In this document: positions 5,870-14,113 of the stretch, one piece after another
How positions within the stretch are numbered: position 1 is the first letter of the stretch
Layout of the letters: each line of letters begins with the position of its first letter
Assembly: GCA_965369325.1 (NCBI GenBank)
Contig: CBDUQI010000053.1
Span: 1 to 30,178, forward strand
Reading direction: 5' to 3'
Source: CBDUQI01 sp965369325
GTDB taxonomy: Bacteria; Pseudomonadota; Gammaproteobacteria; Steroidobacterales; JBCBZW01
DNA: 30,178 bases
Notes under the pieces: model-generated
Told to the model about the DNA's origin: nothing
What the model saw: the letters and a program-made list of their open reading frames with translations, nothing else
The model's database searches: none
Program-made: the position numbers and the translations under genes

Positions 5870-7285
5870 TTACTGCTGCCGTTCGATACCCAGATGATTC
5901 AGAATACCGCGTGCCGCCTCGCGTCCCTCAAACACGGCGGTGACCACAAGATCGGCACCACGCACCATGTCACCCCCGGCAAACACCTTCTCGTTCGTTG
6001 TTTGGAACTGTAGCGCCGGGTCTTTGTTTACGCGTACGCGGCCGTCCGGCCCGCAAGCGATGTCGAACGTTTCAAACCAGCTCGGCGGGCTGGGACGGAA
6101 ACCAAACGCCACGATCACCGCGTCGGCGGGCACCCGATGCTCTGAACCCTCCACCCGTTCAGTGCTGGCGCGACCGTTTACCCCGACGGGGCCGAGACGC
6201 GTATCGACCATCTGCACGCCCTCGACCTTACCGTCACCGACAATCGCGACAGGTTGCCGGTTGTAGAGAAACTCGACGCCTTCTTCCATACTGTTCTTGA
6301 GCTCTTTGCGAGAGCCCGGCAAACTGTCTTCATCCCGCCGGTAGGTGCAGGTCACGCTGGCGGCGCCCTGACGCAGCGCCGTACGATTGCAATCCATCGC
6401 AGTGTCGCCGCCGCCCAGCACCACCACGTGCTTGCCCTTCAGATCAACGAAGCCGTCGATCCCGAGCGACAGCTCACGCTTCACGTTGCCCACCAGGTAC
6501 GGCAGCGCCGGGTATACCTGCGGCAAGTCCTCACCGGGAAAGCCGCCTTTGACGGCTGTGTACGTGCCCATTCCCAGGAACACGGCATCGTACTGATCTA
6601 AAATTTCATCAAAGCTTATGTCGCGCCCCACTTCGGTGTTGAGCTTGAACTGTACGCCCATACCCTCAAGCAGTTCGCGGCGGGTTTCTACCACCGATTT
6701 CTCCAGCTTGAACGGCGGAATTCCAAACGTCAGCAATCCCCCAATCATCGGATAACGATCGTACACCACGGGCTGAACGCCGTTACGCACCAGAATGTCC
6801 GCCGCGCCCAGTCCCGCAGGGCCAGCTCCGATAATCGCCACTTGCTTACCGGTGTCGCGCACGCCGCTCATGTCCGGTCGCCATCCCTGTCGCAACGCTT
6901 CATCCGTGATGAACTTTTCGATACTGCCGATGCTGACTGCGCCCAGGCCATCGTTTAGCGTGCACGCACCTTCGCACAGTCGGTCCTGCGGGCAGATGCG
7001 CCCGCAAATCTCAGGCAAGGAGTTGGTTCGGTGCGACAGCTCTGCGGCCTGAAACAAATTGCCTTCTTCAATCAGCTTTAACCAATCCGGAATGAAGTTA
7101 TGCACCGGGCACTTCCATTCGCAAAACGGTATACCGCAGCCCAGGCAACGGGCCGCCTGCTCGGCCGCCAGATCCGGGCCGTAACCGGCGTAAATCTCGC
7201 CGTAATGGCGAACCCGTTCGGCCACTGGCGTCTTGTCCGGATCACGGCGCGGCACATCAAGATAGTGCAGAGGGTTCTTCGCCAT
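5870..7285 (-). CDS. gltD: Glutamate synthase [NADPH] small (beta) subunit
   Basis: 471 residues, the usual length. It oxidises NADPH on FAD and passes electrons through [4Fe-4S] clusters to GltB, which reduces 2-iminoglutarate to glutamate. Two cysteine clusters are visible: Cys47/50/55/59 (CLGCGIPFCEWKC) and Cys94/98/104/108 (CGRICPQDRLCEGAC). The FAD-binding Rossmann motif is GAGPAG at 153-158, and the NADPH motif GGGDTA is at 291-296. The C-terminal 'VFAGGDMVRGADLVVTAV' is the second FAD-contact signature of this flavoprotein group. The ATG at 7285 lies 2 bases behind the gltB stop, so the two are co-transcribed and probably translationally coupled. Confidence 0.96.
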   Translation of the reverse strand: MAKNPLHYLDVPRRDPDKTPVAERVRHYGEIYAGYGPDLAAEQAARCLGCGIPFCEWKCPVHNFIPDWLKLIEEGNLFQAAELSHRTNSLPEICGRICPQDRLCEGACTLNDGLGAVSIGSIEKFITDEALRQGWRPDMSGVRDTGKQVAIIGAGPAGLGAADILVRNGVQPVVYDRYPMIGGLLTFGIPPFKLEKSVVETRRELLEGMGVQFKLNTEVGRDISFDEILDQYDAVFLGMGTYTAVKGGFPGEDLPQVYPALPYLVGNVKRELSLGIDGFVDLKGKHVVVLGGGDTAMDCNRTALRQGAASVTCTYRRDEDSLPGSRKELKNSMEEGVEFLYNRQPVAIVGDGKVEGVQMVDTRLGPVGVNGRASTERVEGSEHRVPADAVIVAFGFRPSPPSWFETFDIACGPDGRVRVNKDPALQFQTTNEKVFAGGDMVRGADLVVTAVFEGREAARGILNHLGIERQQ

Positions 7286-7287
7286 GA

Positions 7288-10200
7288 TTAACTTGCCCGC
7301 CGTAACGATTCAATTAAACTGTGCAAATCGGCCGCCTTCGGTTTTACCAGCCAGAACTTGCCAACAAAGGTGCGGAAATCCTCCAGGATCTCACCCGCCC
7401 AACGACTGCTCGTTTCGGCACGGTGGCGCTCAAGCAATGCGTACAAATGCTGCAAATGTGATTCCATACGCTCGGGGGTAATCCGATGGATATCGATCAG
7501 ATCATGGTTGTAGCGATCGACGAAGTCACGCTCCTGATCCAGTACAACGGCGAACCCGCCGGTCATCCCCGCCCCAAAATTCAACCCAGTACGTCCAAGC
7601 ACCAATACCACGCCATCGGTCATGTACTCGCAACAATGATCGCCGGCGCCTTCGATCACTGCGCTCGCGCCGGAGTTGCGTACGGCGAAGCGTTCACCTG
7701 CCACGCCGGCGGCATATAACTCACCGCCGGTTGCTCCGTACAGACAGGTGTTCCCGATTATCGCAGTATCGCGTGGCACAAACCCGGCATCCGCAGGCGG
7801 GTAGATCACCAGCTTGCCGGCGGCCATTCCCTTACCCACGTAATCATTGGCATCGCCTTCCAAGGACATATGCAGTCCCCCAGCGTTCCAGGCACCAAAG
7901 CTCTGCCCTGCACTGCCTCGCAGGTGCACCCTAACAGGCTTGTGATCCATGCCGTAATCGCCGTGGCGGCGGGCAATCTCACCCGACAGCCGGGCCCCGA
8001 TCGAGCGATGATAATTGCTCACCGCATATTCAAACTGCCCGCCCGTGCACTGTTCAATCGCGGGCAACATATCGCTCAACATTTGTTCGGCCAGTTCACC
8101 TTTATCAAACGGATCATTTGACGGCTCGGTGCACAAATGACCAACGCTGCTGTCCAGGCCCGCATCACTTAGCAGCGGGGCCAGGTCTAGCCCGCGCTGA
8201 CGCGGCGTGTTGCCCTCCGCAAGGCTCACGAGATCTGTTCGTCCGACCAGCTCATCCATTGTACGCACGCCAAGCGCCGCCATAATTTCCCGCGTTTCCT
8301 GCGCGACGAAATTAAAATAACTAATCACCATTTCTGGCAAACCGGTGAAGAACCGTGTGCGTAGTACTTTCTGCTGCGTGGCCACGCCCACCGCGCAATT
8401 GTTCAAATGGCATATCCGCAGGTACTTGCACCCCAACGAGATAAGTGGCGCCGTGCCAAAGCCAAAACTCTCGGCACCAAGCACGGCGGCCTTGATGACA
8501 TCCAGGCCGGTTTTAAGCCCACCATCCGTCTGCAGCAGCACTTTATGCCGCAGACCATTCGCGCGCAGCGTCTGGTGCGTCTCAGCCAGCCCCAGCTCCC
8601 ACGGGCTGCCCGCGTGTTTGACTGAGGTTAGCGCGCTGGCACCGGTGCCACCGTCATGACCGGAGATGGTGATCAGATCTGCGTAGGCCTTCGCTACACC
8701 GGCGGCTATGGTGCCCACGCCCGGCTCTGAGACCAACTTAACGGACACCAGCGCCTGCGGGTTCACCTGCTTAAGATCAAAGATAAGCTGGGCCAGATCC
8801 TCGATGGAGTAGATGTCATGGTGAGGCGGTGGTGAGATCAGCCCCACGCCGGGTCGCGCAAAACGCAACCTGGCAATCACCTCATCCACTTTGTGTCCGG
8901 GCAACTGACCACCCTCACCCGGTTTCGCACCCTGAGCAATTTTGATCTGCAACGCCTCCGCGCTCACCAAATAAGAAGGCGTAACGCCGAAGCGCCCCGA
9001 GGCCACCTGCTTTATTTTCGAACGCCGCTCGGTCCCGTAGCGGCTGCTGTCCTCGCCCCCTTCCCCGCTATTGGAACGCCCGCCGATGCGGTTCATTGCG
9101 ATGGCAAGTGCCTCGTGCGCCTCAGGTGACAATGCACCCAGCGACATCCCGGCACATTCAAAGCGTCGGGTGATCGCCTCCAGCGACTCTACTTCATCCA
9201 GTGGCACAGGCTGCACGTCTTCGCGCAGATGGATGAGATCACGCAAAGCGGAGACCGGCCGCTGGTTCACGTGGTCGGCAAACACTTGATACGCGGCCCG
9301 CTCGCCTGAGCGCACAGCCTGTTGCAACGACTGCACCACTTCGGCGTTAAACATGTGGTATTCACCACGATGCACGTACTTCAGCAGGCCGCCCTGAGAT
9401 ATCGGCGCTTTGGCGTTCCAGGCGCGCGAGGCCAGGCGCTGCTGGTCCTGCTGTAGATCGGCAAAACCGGCGCCCTGCAAACGGCTAACCGTCCCCTCAA
9501 AGCACTGGGCGACCACCGCGTCGTGCAGCCCGACAATTTCAAATAGCTGTGCGCTGCGATAGCTGCCAATGGTGGCGATGCCCATTTTGGACATGATCTT
9601 CAGCAGCCCTTTGCGGATACCACGCCGATAGCTGCGGCCCAGTTGCCGCCGCGAAAAGCCGGCCTTGATCTCACCAGTACGGCGCATATCGTATAAACAC
9701 TGGTAAGCCATGTAAGGGTACACCGCCGTGGCGCCGTAACCGATCAAGCAGGCGAACTGGTGCGAGTCGCGCGCCGTGCCCGTTTCGACCACCAGATTGC
9801 ACTGGCAACGCAGCCCATCGCGCACCAAACGCTGGTTGACCGCGCCAATGGCCAGCAGTGCATGCACCGGCAACTGCCCCGGGCGCAGCTTCCGGTCGCT
9901 TAACACCAACAACAAGTTGCCGTTTCGTACCTTGCGAGCGGCATCGTCACACAAGCGTGTAATAGCCTGATCCAGCGTTTCCTGCTCCGCGTTGTAAGAC
10001 AAGTTGAGCATTCGATGGGTGACACCGAATTCTTCAAAACTCATAATCTGACGCAACTTGCGCTGCGAAAGCACGGGTGAATTGAGCACAATTTGATGGG
10101 CGTGCTGCGCGCGGGGCTCAAACACATTGCACTCGCGACCAATCTGCGTTTGCAGCGACATGACGATGCTCTCGCGTAATGGGTCAATCGGCGGGTTAGT

Positions 10201-11832
10201 CACCTGAGCAAACTGCTGGCGGAAATAGTCGTACGGCGAGCGCACATGTTGGGACAGCACCGCAATGGGCGTGTCATCGCCCATCGAGCCGACCGCCTCC
10301 ATTTCGGCCTCTGCCAGCACACGAATCACCTGGCTGCGCTCTTCACCCGTGATGCCAAACATCTTCTGATAGACGCTTAACGTATCAGGGTCCATTGGTT
10401 CGGCAGCCAGTCGCACGTCCACCAGTTGCGAGTCCAGATAGCGCACGCCGTCGCGCAACCACTGTTTGTACGGTTGGCGCGCACTCAATTGCCGATCAAT
10501 CTCCTGGCTGTCCAGCAGGCGGCCGGTCTGCAGGTCCACGGCCAGCATTTGGCCCGGGCCCAAACGGCCCTTGGCCACCACCTGACTGGCCGGGTAGTCA
10601 ATCACGCCAGTTTCAGAGGCAATGGTGATGGTACGGTCGTTGGTGATGGAATACCGTGCGGGGCGCAAGCCGTTACGATCCAGCGAGCAGGCGGCGTAGC
10701 GCTCATCACACAGCACAATACCGGCCGGGCCGTCCCAGGGCTCCATGTGGCTTGAGTAGTACTCGTAAAAGGCGCGTACATCCGGGTCCAGCCCATCCAC
10801 CGCCTGCCAGGCGGGTGGGATCAGCAAGCGCATGGCCTGCAGCACGTCCATACCGCCGCTCAGAAGGACTTCCAGCATATTGTCCAGCGAGCTGGAGTCC
10901 GATCCGTCCATCGAGACCAGCGGGTCCAGCTCCGCGAGCTCAGGCAACAATGGGGTGTCGAAGGCAGTACGCCGCGCCATCGCCCAATTGCGGTTGCCGC
11001 GAATGGTGTTGATCTCACCGTTGTGGGCCAGATAACGGAACGGCTGCGCCAACCGCCACTGCGGCAAAGTATTCGTGGAGAAGCGCTGGTGGAACACGCA
11101 CACCGATGAGCTTAGCAGTGGGTTGTTCAGGTCCTGGTAAAACTGCGCCAGCAACCTGGGCAACACCATGCCTTTGTAGACGATGGCGTCGCTGGAGAGG
11201 CTGAGTACATAAAACTCGGCATCCTCACGCAGCGCCATTTCGGCTCGGCGCCGGGCCAGAAACAACTGCCGGTTGAACTTCGCACGGCCCATGCCGGCCG
11301 GTGCGTTCACGTAAAGCTGGCGTACACCCGGCAGTATCGCCAGTGCCTGTTCACCGCAAACAGTCCGGTCCAGCGGCGGCTCCCGCCAACCGGCCATCTG
11401 AAGCCCAGCTGCCTCAACCTGCCGCGCAAGCTCACTGCAAGCGGTGCGTGCCGCCGCCGGCTCGTGGCTCAGAAACACCATGCCTGAGGCGAAAAGCGCC
11501 TCGGTCTGGATGCCGGCATCCGCCGCCGCCTGAGCAAGAAACGGCGTGGGCCGACGAATCAGCAGACCGCATCCGTCGCCCGTCTTGCCATCGGCGGCCA
11601 CCGCACCACGATGGGTCAGGCGGCTTAATGCCTCAATGGCGCGGGTAACTATGTCGCGGCGCGGCTCATCATCAAGCTGCGCCAGCAACCCGAAACCGCA
11701 GCTGTCGCGCTCGAATTGCGCACGCCACAAACCGCGTTCTCGCGCCGCCTGCGATGGAAACTTGCCTGCCGTGATAACTGTTGCCCCCGTTTGAAAGCGC
11801 CCAATGGTTCCGCCGCACAGGCGCAGCAACAC
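7288..11832 (-). CDS. gltB: Glutamate synthase [NADPH] large (alpha) subunit
   Basis: 1514 codons from a GTG at 11832. GltB hydrolyses glutamine in an N-terminal Ntn-type amidotransferase domain and channels ammonia to the FMN site, where 2-oxoglutarate becomes glutamate. The mature N-terminal nucleophile is Cys45 in RDSCGFG, giving a mature chain of about 1470 residues, as in E. coli; the preceding 44 residues would be a removable propeptide. THRGAVAADGKTGDGCG at about 73-89 is typical. The FMN synthase domain is marked by SGHDGGTGAS and LQTDGGLKTG; the [3Fe-4S] cysteines are 1135, 1141 and 1146 (CKYLRICHLNNC). A GXGXG beta-helix domain ends the protein. The start is uncertain: GTG 11832 has no good ribosome binding site, and a TTG at 11730 (10 codons before Cys) is an alternative. 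First gene of gltBD. Confidence 0.96.
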   Translation of the reverse strand: MLLRLCGGTIGRFQTGATVITAGKFPSQAARERGLWRAQFERDSCGFGLLAQLDDEPRRDIVTRAIEALSRLTHRGAVAADGKTGDGCGLLIRRPTPFLAQAAADAGIQTEALFASGMVFLSHEPAAARTACSELARQVEAAGLQMAGWREPPLDRTVCGEQALAILPGVRQLYVNAPAGMGRAKFNRQLFLARRRAEMALREDAEFYVLSLSSDAIVYKGMVLPRLLAQFYQDLNNPLLSSSVCVFHQRFSTNTLPQWRLAQPFRYLAHNGEINTIRGNRNWAMARRTAFDTPLLPELAELDPLVSMDGSDSSSLDNMLEVLLSGGMDVLQAMRLLIPPAWQAVDGLDPDVRAFYEYYSSHMEPWDGPAGIVLCDERYAACSLDRNGLRPARYSITNDRTITIASETGVIDYPASQVVAKGRLGPGQMLAVDLQTGRLLDSQEIDRQLSARQPYKQWLRDGVRYLDSQLVDVRLAAEPMDPDTLSVYQKMFGITGEERSQVIRVLAEAEMEAVGSMGDDTPIAVLSQHVRSPYDYFRQQFAQVTNPPIDPLRESIVMSLQTQIGRECNVFEPRAQHAHQIVLNSPVLSQRKLRQIMSFEEFGVTHRMLNLSYNAEQETLDQAITRLCDDAARKVRNGNLLLVLSDRKLRPGQLPVHALLAIGAVNQRLVRDGLRCQCNLVVETGTARDSHQFACLIGYGATAVYPYMAYQCLYDMRRTGEIKAGFSRRQLGRSYRRGIRKGLLKIMSKMGIATIGSYRSAQLFEIVGLHDAVVAQCFEGTVSRLQGAGFADLQQDQQRLASRAWNAKAPISQGGLLKYVHRGEYHMFNAEVVQSLQQAVRSGERAAYQVFADHVNQRPVSALRDLIHLREDVQPVPLDEVESLEAITRRFECAGMSLGALSPEAHEALAIAMNRIGGRSNSGEGGEDSSRYGTERRSKIKQVASGRFGVTPSYLVSAEALQIKIAQGAKPGEGGQLPGHKVDEVIARLRFARPGVGLISPPPHHDIYSIEDLAQLIFDLKQVNPQALVSVKLVSEPGVGTIAAGVAKAYADLITISGHDGGTGASALTSVKHAGSPWELGLAETHQTLRANGLRHKVLLQTDGGLKTGLDVIKAAVLGAESFGFGTAPLISLGCKYLRICHLNNCAVGVATQQKVLRTRFFTGLPEMVISYFNFVAQETREIMAALGVRTMDELVGRTDLVSLAEGNTPRQRGLDLAPLLSDAGLDSSVGHLCTEPSNDPFDKGELAEQMLSDMLPAIEQCTGGQFEYAVSNYHRSIGARLSGEIARRHGDYGMDHKPVRVHLRGSAGQSFGAWNAGGLHMSLEGDANDYVGKGMAAGKLVIYPPADAGFVPRDTAIIGNTCLYGATGGELYAAGVAGERFAVRNSGASAVIEGAGDHCCEYMTDGVVLVLGRTGLNFGAGMTGGFAVVLDQERDFVDRYNHDLIDIHRITPERMESHLQHLYALLERHRAETSSRWAGEILEDFRTFVGKFWLVKPKAADLHSLIESLRRAS

Positions 11833-12183
11833 ACGCTCGACTGCTGCAAAGCAGCACCGACTCGTGCATCGCGACGTTAACCCAACAACGGAACCCGCAA
11901 GTTTGAAGGCGAAATCGCTTTCCCGTCAAGGTGTTATTAGTTTCTATTGTATCCAACCTGCGCCGATGCAGAGCACGCGTGAATCGAGCCCGACCGGGCC
12001 CGATCGCCACTTGGCCTGCCAAGCAGCTGATGGCACTATGGATTTAGAGCCCGCACCATATCGGTGCAGATACCGCCATTCCGCCTGCTGTTGGTGCGCG
12101 GCCGGGGGCCGGCAGATCCCGAGCTTGTTGCCCGGGCTGAATAGCGATTAGGCTGAGCGCTGATTTTTGACGGAGAGTACCCG
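11833..12183. other. Divergent intergenic region between gltB and the zinc-ribbon gene
   Basis: 351 bases without a gene; it must hold promoters for gltBD (minus) and probably for 12184 onward (plus). On the minus strand TACAAT at 11951-11946 is the best -10 candidate for gltB, within a local A+T-rich patch, but no -35 close to TTGACA lies at the right distance, so an activator-dependent promoter is possible. The leader downstream contains a small perfect hairpin (11842-11856). Confidence 0.5.
11842..11856 (-). promoter_or_regulatory. Small perfect hairpin in the gltB leader
   Basis: TGCTGC, three-base loop, GCAGCA: a 6-bp perfect stem ending about 10 bases before the GTG at 11832. In mRNA it would lie over the ribosome-binding region of that start. 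It could modulate translation or simply argue for a downstream start. No experimental parallel is known to me. Confidence 0.3.
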
Positions 12184-12480
12184 GTGGCCTTAGTGACCTG
12201 CCGCAAGTGCGGGAGACCATTCGCCCAATCGTGGGGGCAGTGCCCATCGTGCGGCGTCGGCAAGCACACCAGCCATAAACACCGCAAAACGATACGTCTG
12301 GTGGTGAGAATGGTCTACGCGGTGGCGTTGATCATCACCGCGATTGGCGCGATCGGGCTGTTTTCGGGCGGAATTCCCGAAGCTGGACAGCAGTTGGGTG
12401 CGTCGCCGAATCTACTGCTGGGCGGGGTAGTACTGTATGTCGTGGCGCGGGTAGTGGATTTTTGGATCAGCCAGCCTTGA
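12184..12480 (+). CDS. Small zinc-ribbon membrane protein
   Basis: 98 residues beginning with GTG; GGAGAG at 12172-12177 stands 6 bases upstream, which supports the start. Residues 6-23 carry two CxxC pairs (Cys6/Cys9 and Cys20/Cys23) typical of a zinc ribbon, followed by a basic stretch (HKHRKTIR) and two hydrophobic segments at about 39-60 and 76-95. The likely topology is a cytoplasmic zinc knuckle on a two-helix anchor. Function not recognised. The last 19 bases overlap the start of the thioesterase gene, so the two form an operon. Confidence 0.75.
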   Translation: MALVTCRKCGRPFAQSWGQCPSCGVGKHTSHKHRKTIRLVVRMVYAVALIITAIGAIGLFSGGIPEAGQQLGASPNLLLGGVVLYVVARVVDFWISQP

Positions 12481-12956
12481 TTCAACCGTTTGATGAAGCC
12501 GCGTGGGACCTGCCCACCCCGTGCACGCTGGATATCCAGGTCGGCAGCGATGTGATTGATGGCCTGGGTCACGTCAACAACACCGCCTACACCAAATGGT
12601 GCGAAAAGGTGAGTTGGACCCATTCCGGCTCACTTGGAATCACCCTCGAGACCTATCACCAGCTACGCCGGGCGATGGTGATCCGTACTACCACGTATGA
12701 GTATTTGCTGGCCTGCTACGAAGGCGAACACGTGCGCGCAGCCACCTGGGTGGTGAGCTGTGATGAGATTATCCGTGTGGTGCGCCGATTTCAGCTACGT
12801 CGCCTGAGCGACGGCAAAACCTTGCTGCGGGCCAGAACCCACTACGTCTGCGTCGACCTGGACACCGGAGGCGCCACCACAATGCCGGAGCGGTTCGCCA
12901 AGGGCTACGGCGGCGCCGCCATTGACGACGGCCATCTGATACTGCCTAAGCCTTAG
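12462..12956 (+). CDS. Hot-dog fold acyl-CoA thioesterase (4HBT/YbgC-FadM-like)
   Basis: 164 residues. The motif VIDGLGHVNNTAYTKWCE at 31-48 is the signature of 4-hydroxybenzoyl-CoA thioesterase-type enzymes (D-x-x-GHVNN-x-x-Y, with Asp33 as the candidate catalytic acid and Trp/Glu following); such proteins hydrolyse acyl-CoA thioesters in the cytoplasm. The rest fits the single hot-dog domain (TYEYLLACYEGEHV, VRRFQLRR, ARTHYVCVDLDTG). The N-terminus is about 20 residues longer than the minimal domain. It starts inside the 3' end of the zinc-ribbon gene and runs 11 bases into the 3' end of the convergent SDR gene. Substrate cannot be told. Confidence 0.85.
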   Translation: MDQPALIQPFDEAAWDLPTPCTLDIQVGSDVIDGLGHVNNTAYTKWCEKVSWTHSGSLGITLETYHQLRRAMVIRTTTYEYLLACYEGEHVRAATWVVSCDEIIRVVRRFQLRRLSDGKTLLRARTHYVCVDLDTGGATTMPERFAKGYGGAAIDDGHLILPKP

Positions 12957-13809
12957 TCGACTGGGCCTCCAGCCCCAGCAGGCGCTGGCGCAGGCGACGC
13001 ATGCCCGTCACCCAGCGCTGGTAGTTACTGGCTTTGCCATGGAAGTACTCGCCCACCTCAGGATGCGGCAGGATCATGAACTGCTCTTCGCGCATGGCGT
13101 CGATCACCGACGCTGCCACCGCCGCTGGTGTTAGCACACCCGACTCCGGCAGCAGGCCCATCTCACGCAGCGGCTCGATCATCGGGGTTTGCACATATTG
13201 CGGGCATAGCACCGACACCTTCACCCCATCATCGCCGTGGGCAATGGCCAGCGATTCGGCAAAGCCCACGGCAGCATGCTTGGTCGCCGAATACGCCGCA
13301 TCGCCAATCTGACTCAGCAACCCGGCAGCCGATGCTGTATTCACCAGATAGCCATCGCCGCGAGCCAGCATCTGCGGCAGCACTGCACGGGCACCATAAA
13401 CATGTGCCATCACGTTCACCTGCCAGCAGGTCTCCCAGCATTCATCTGACGCGGAGGCCGCGTGTTCTGGGCCATCGGCAAAGCCAATCCCCGCGTTAGA
13501 GCACAGCACGTCCACCCGGCCAAACCGCTCGCTCGCCTGCGCAACCATCGCGTGCACAGCATCCTGGCGAGTCACATCCACCGCCATCGCGTGACCGCCA
13601 ACGGCGCTTGCGACCGCAGCCGCGGCATCCGCATCGATATCCACCACCACCACTGCCCGGGCGCCCTCCTGGGCAAATCGCTCGCACAACGCCGCCCCTA
13701 TTCCGCTACCCCCACCAGTTACTAACGCAACTTTATCCGCTAAATCCAACTCAGTATCTCCGGTTTTTGCTGGAAAAGGGCTACGAATGGTCCGTTCGAA
13801 CACCCCCAT
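12946..13809 (-). CDS. Short-chain dehydrogenase/reductase (SDR family)
   Basis: 287 codons from ATG 13809. Classical SDR features: TGGGSGIG at 31-38 (dinucleotide binding), a D-rich end of beta2 (VVVVDIDA) that usually favours NAD over NADP, SNAG at 104-107, catalytic Asn132, Ser160, Tyr173 and Lys177 (YSATK). C-terminal residues 215-287 are basic and helical. The first 20 residues are unusual for the family; a TTG at 13749, with GGAG (13761-13758) 8 bases upstream, would give the standard start LDLADKVALVTGG and may be the true one. Substrate unknown; the neighbouring thioesterase suggests lipid or acyl metabolism, but the genes are convergent rather than co-transcribed. Confidence 0.9.
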   Translation of the reverse strand: MGVFERTIRSPFPAKTGDTELDLADKVALVTGGGSGIGAALCERFAQEGARAVVVVDIDADAAAAVASAVGGHAMAVDVTRQDAVHAMVAQASERFGRVDVLCSNAGIGFADGPEHAASASDECWETCWQVNVMAHVYGARAVLPQMLARGDGYLVNTASAAGLLSQIGDAAYSATKHAAVGFAESLAIAHGDDGVKVSVLCPQYVQTPMIEPLREMGLLPESGVLTPAAVAASVIDAMREEQFMILPHPEVGEYFHGKASNYQRWVTGMRRLRQRLLGLEAQSTKA

Positions 13810-13978
13810 TGCCGCCGTGAATCTGTCATACTTAATCGGGTAGCATCATGCCTGACAACCGGCCGTATTTCCCGGCGAGCGGGTCGCTTGCGCGCCCGAT
13901 CTGGTGCTGGGTAAAGCGCTCACCAAGACAATTGGCACACAGGTGGAACCCGGGCAACGGTCGCTATCCGGGAATAAT

Positions 13979-13997
13979 GTCCCACAGCGATTGGGAC
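13979..13997. promoter_or_regulatory. Dyad upstream of the kinase-like operon, possible operator
   Basis: GTCCCA, 7 bases, TGGGAC: a perfect 6-bp inverted repeat about 125 bases before the ATG at 14114 and just upstream of the A+T-rich promoter zone. Size and spacing suit a dimeric regulator site. No T-tract follows, so it is not a typical terminator. Confidence 0.3.
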
Positions 13998-14099
13998 CAA
14001 ATTAGCTGCCCACAAGTTATGTAAACGATGCTAAACTCCGCATAAAATAATGGGTTACCGCATGACGAAAGCCCATTGGGGTGTTGACAAGGACGCGAC

Positions 14100-14104
14100 G
14101 GAGG
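14100..14104 (+). promoter_or_regulatory. Shine-Dalgarno that fixes the kinase start at 14114
   Basis: GGAGG, 9 bases before ATG 14114. It lies inside the frame that would begin at the upstream GTG 14081, which itself lacks a ribosome binding site, so the shorter protein is preferred. Confidence 0.6.
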
Positions 14105-14113
14105 GTTCTGAAG

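Larger units (their letters stand above)
13810..14113. other. Intergenic region upstream of the kinase-like operon
   Basis: 304 bases between divergent genes, with no confident gene. A 58-codon ATG frame (13848-14024) and an overlapping stop-free stretch without a start codon (reading ...APDLVLGKALTKTIG...) are present, but neither has a ribosome binding site or recognisable family; the second could be a decayed gene. The A+T-rich part at 14000-14055 (TTATGT, TAAACT) is the likely promoter zone for the plus-strand operon, downstream of the dyad at 13979-13997. Confidence 0.45.

Noticed and set aside
13848..14024. 58-codon plus-strand open frame upstream of the kinase-like gene
   Set aside because: No ribosome binding site, unusual composition (many Trp, Arg, Pro), and an overlapping frame looks equally protein-like; GC-rich DNA gives such frames by chance.
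14081..14113. GTG start adding 11 residues to the kinase-like protein
   Set aside because: No Shine-Dalgarno before it, while GGAGG sits correctly before ATG 14114, which starts directly at the membrane helix.
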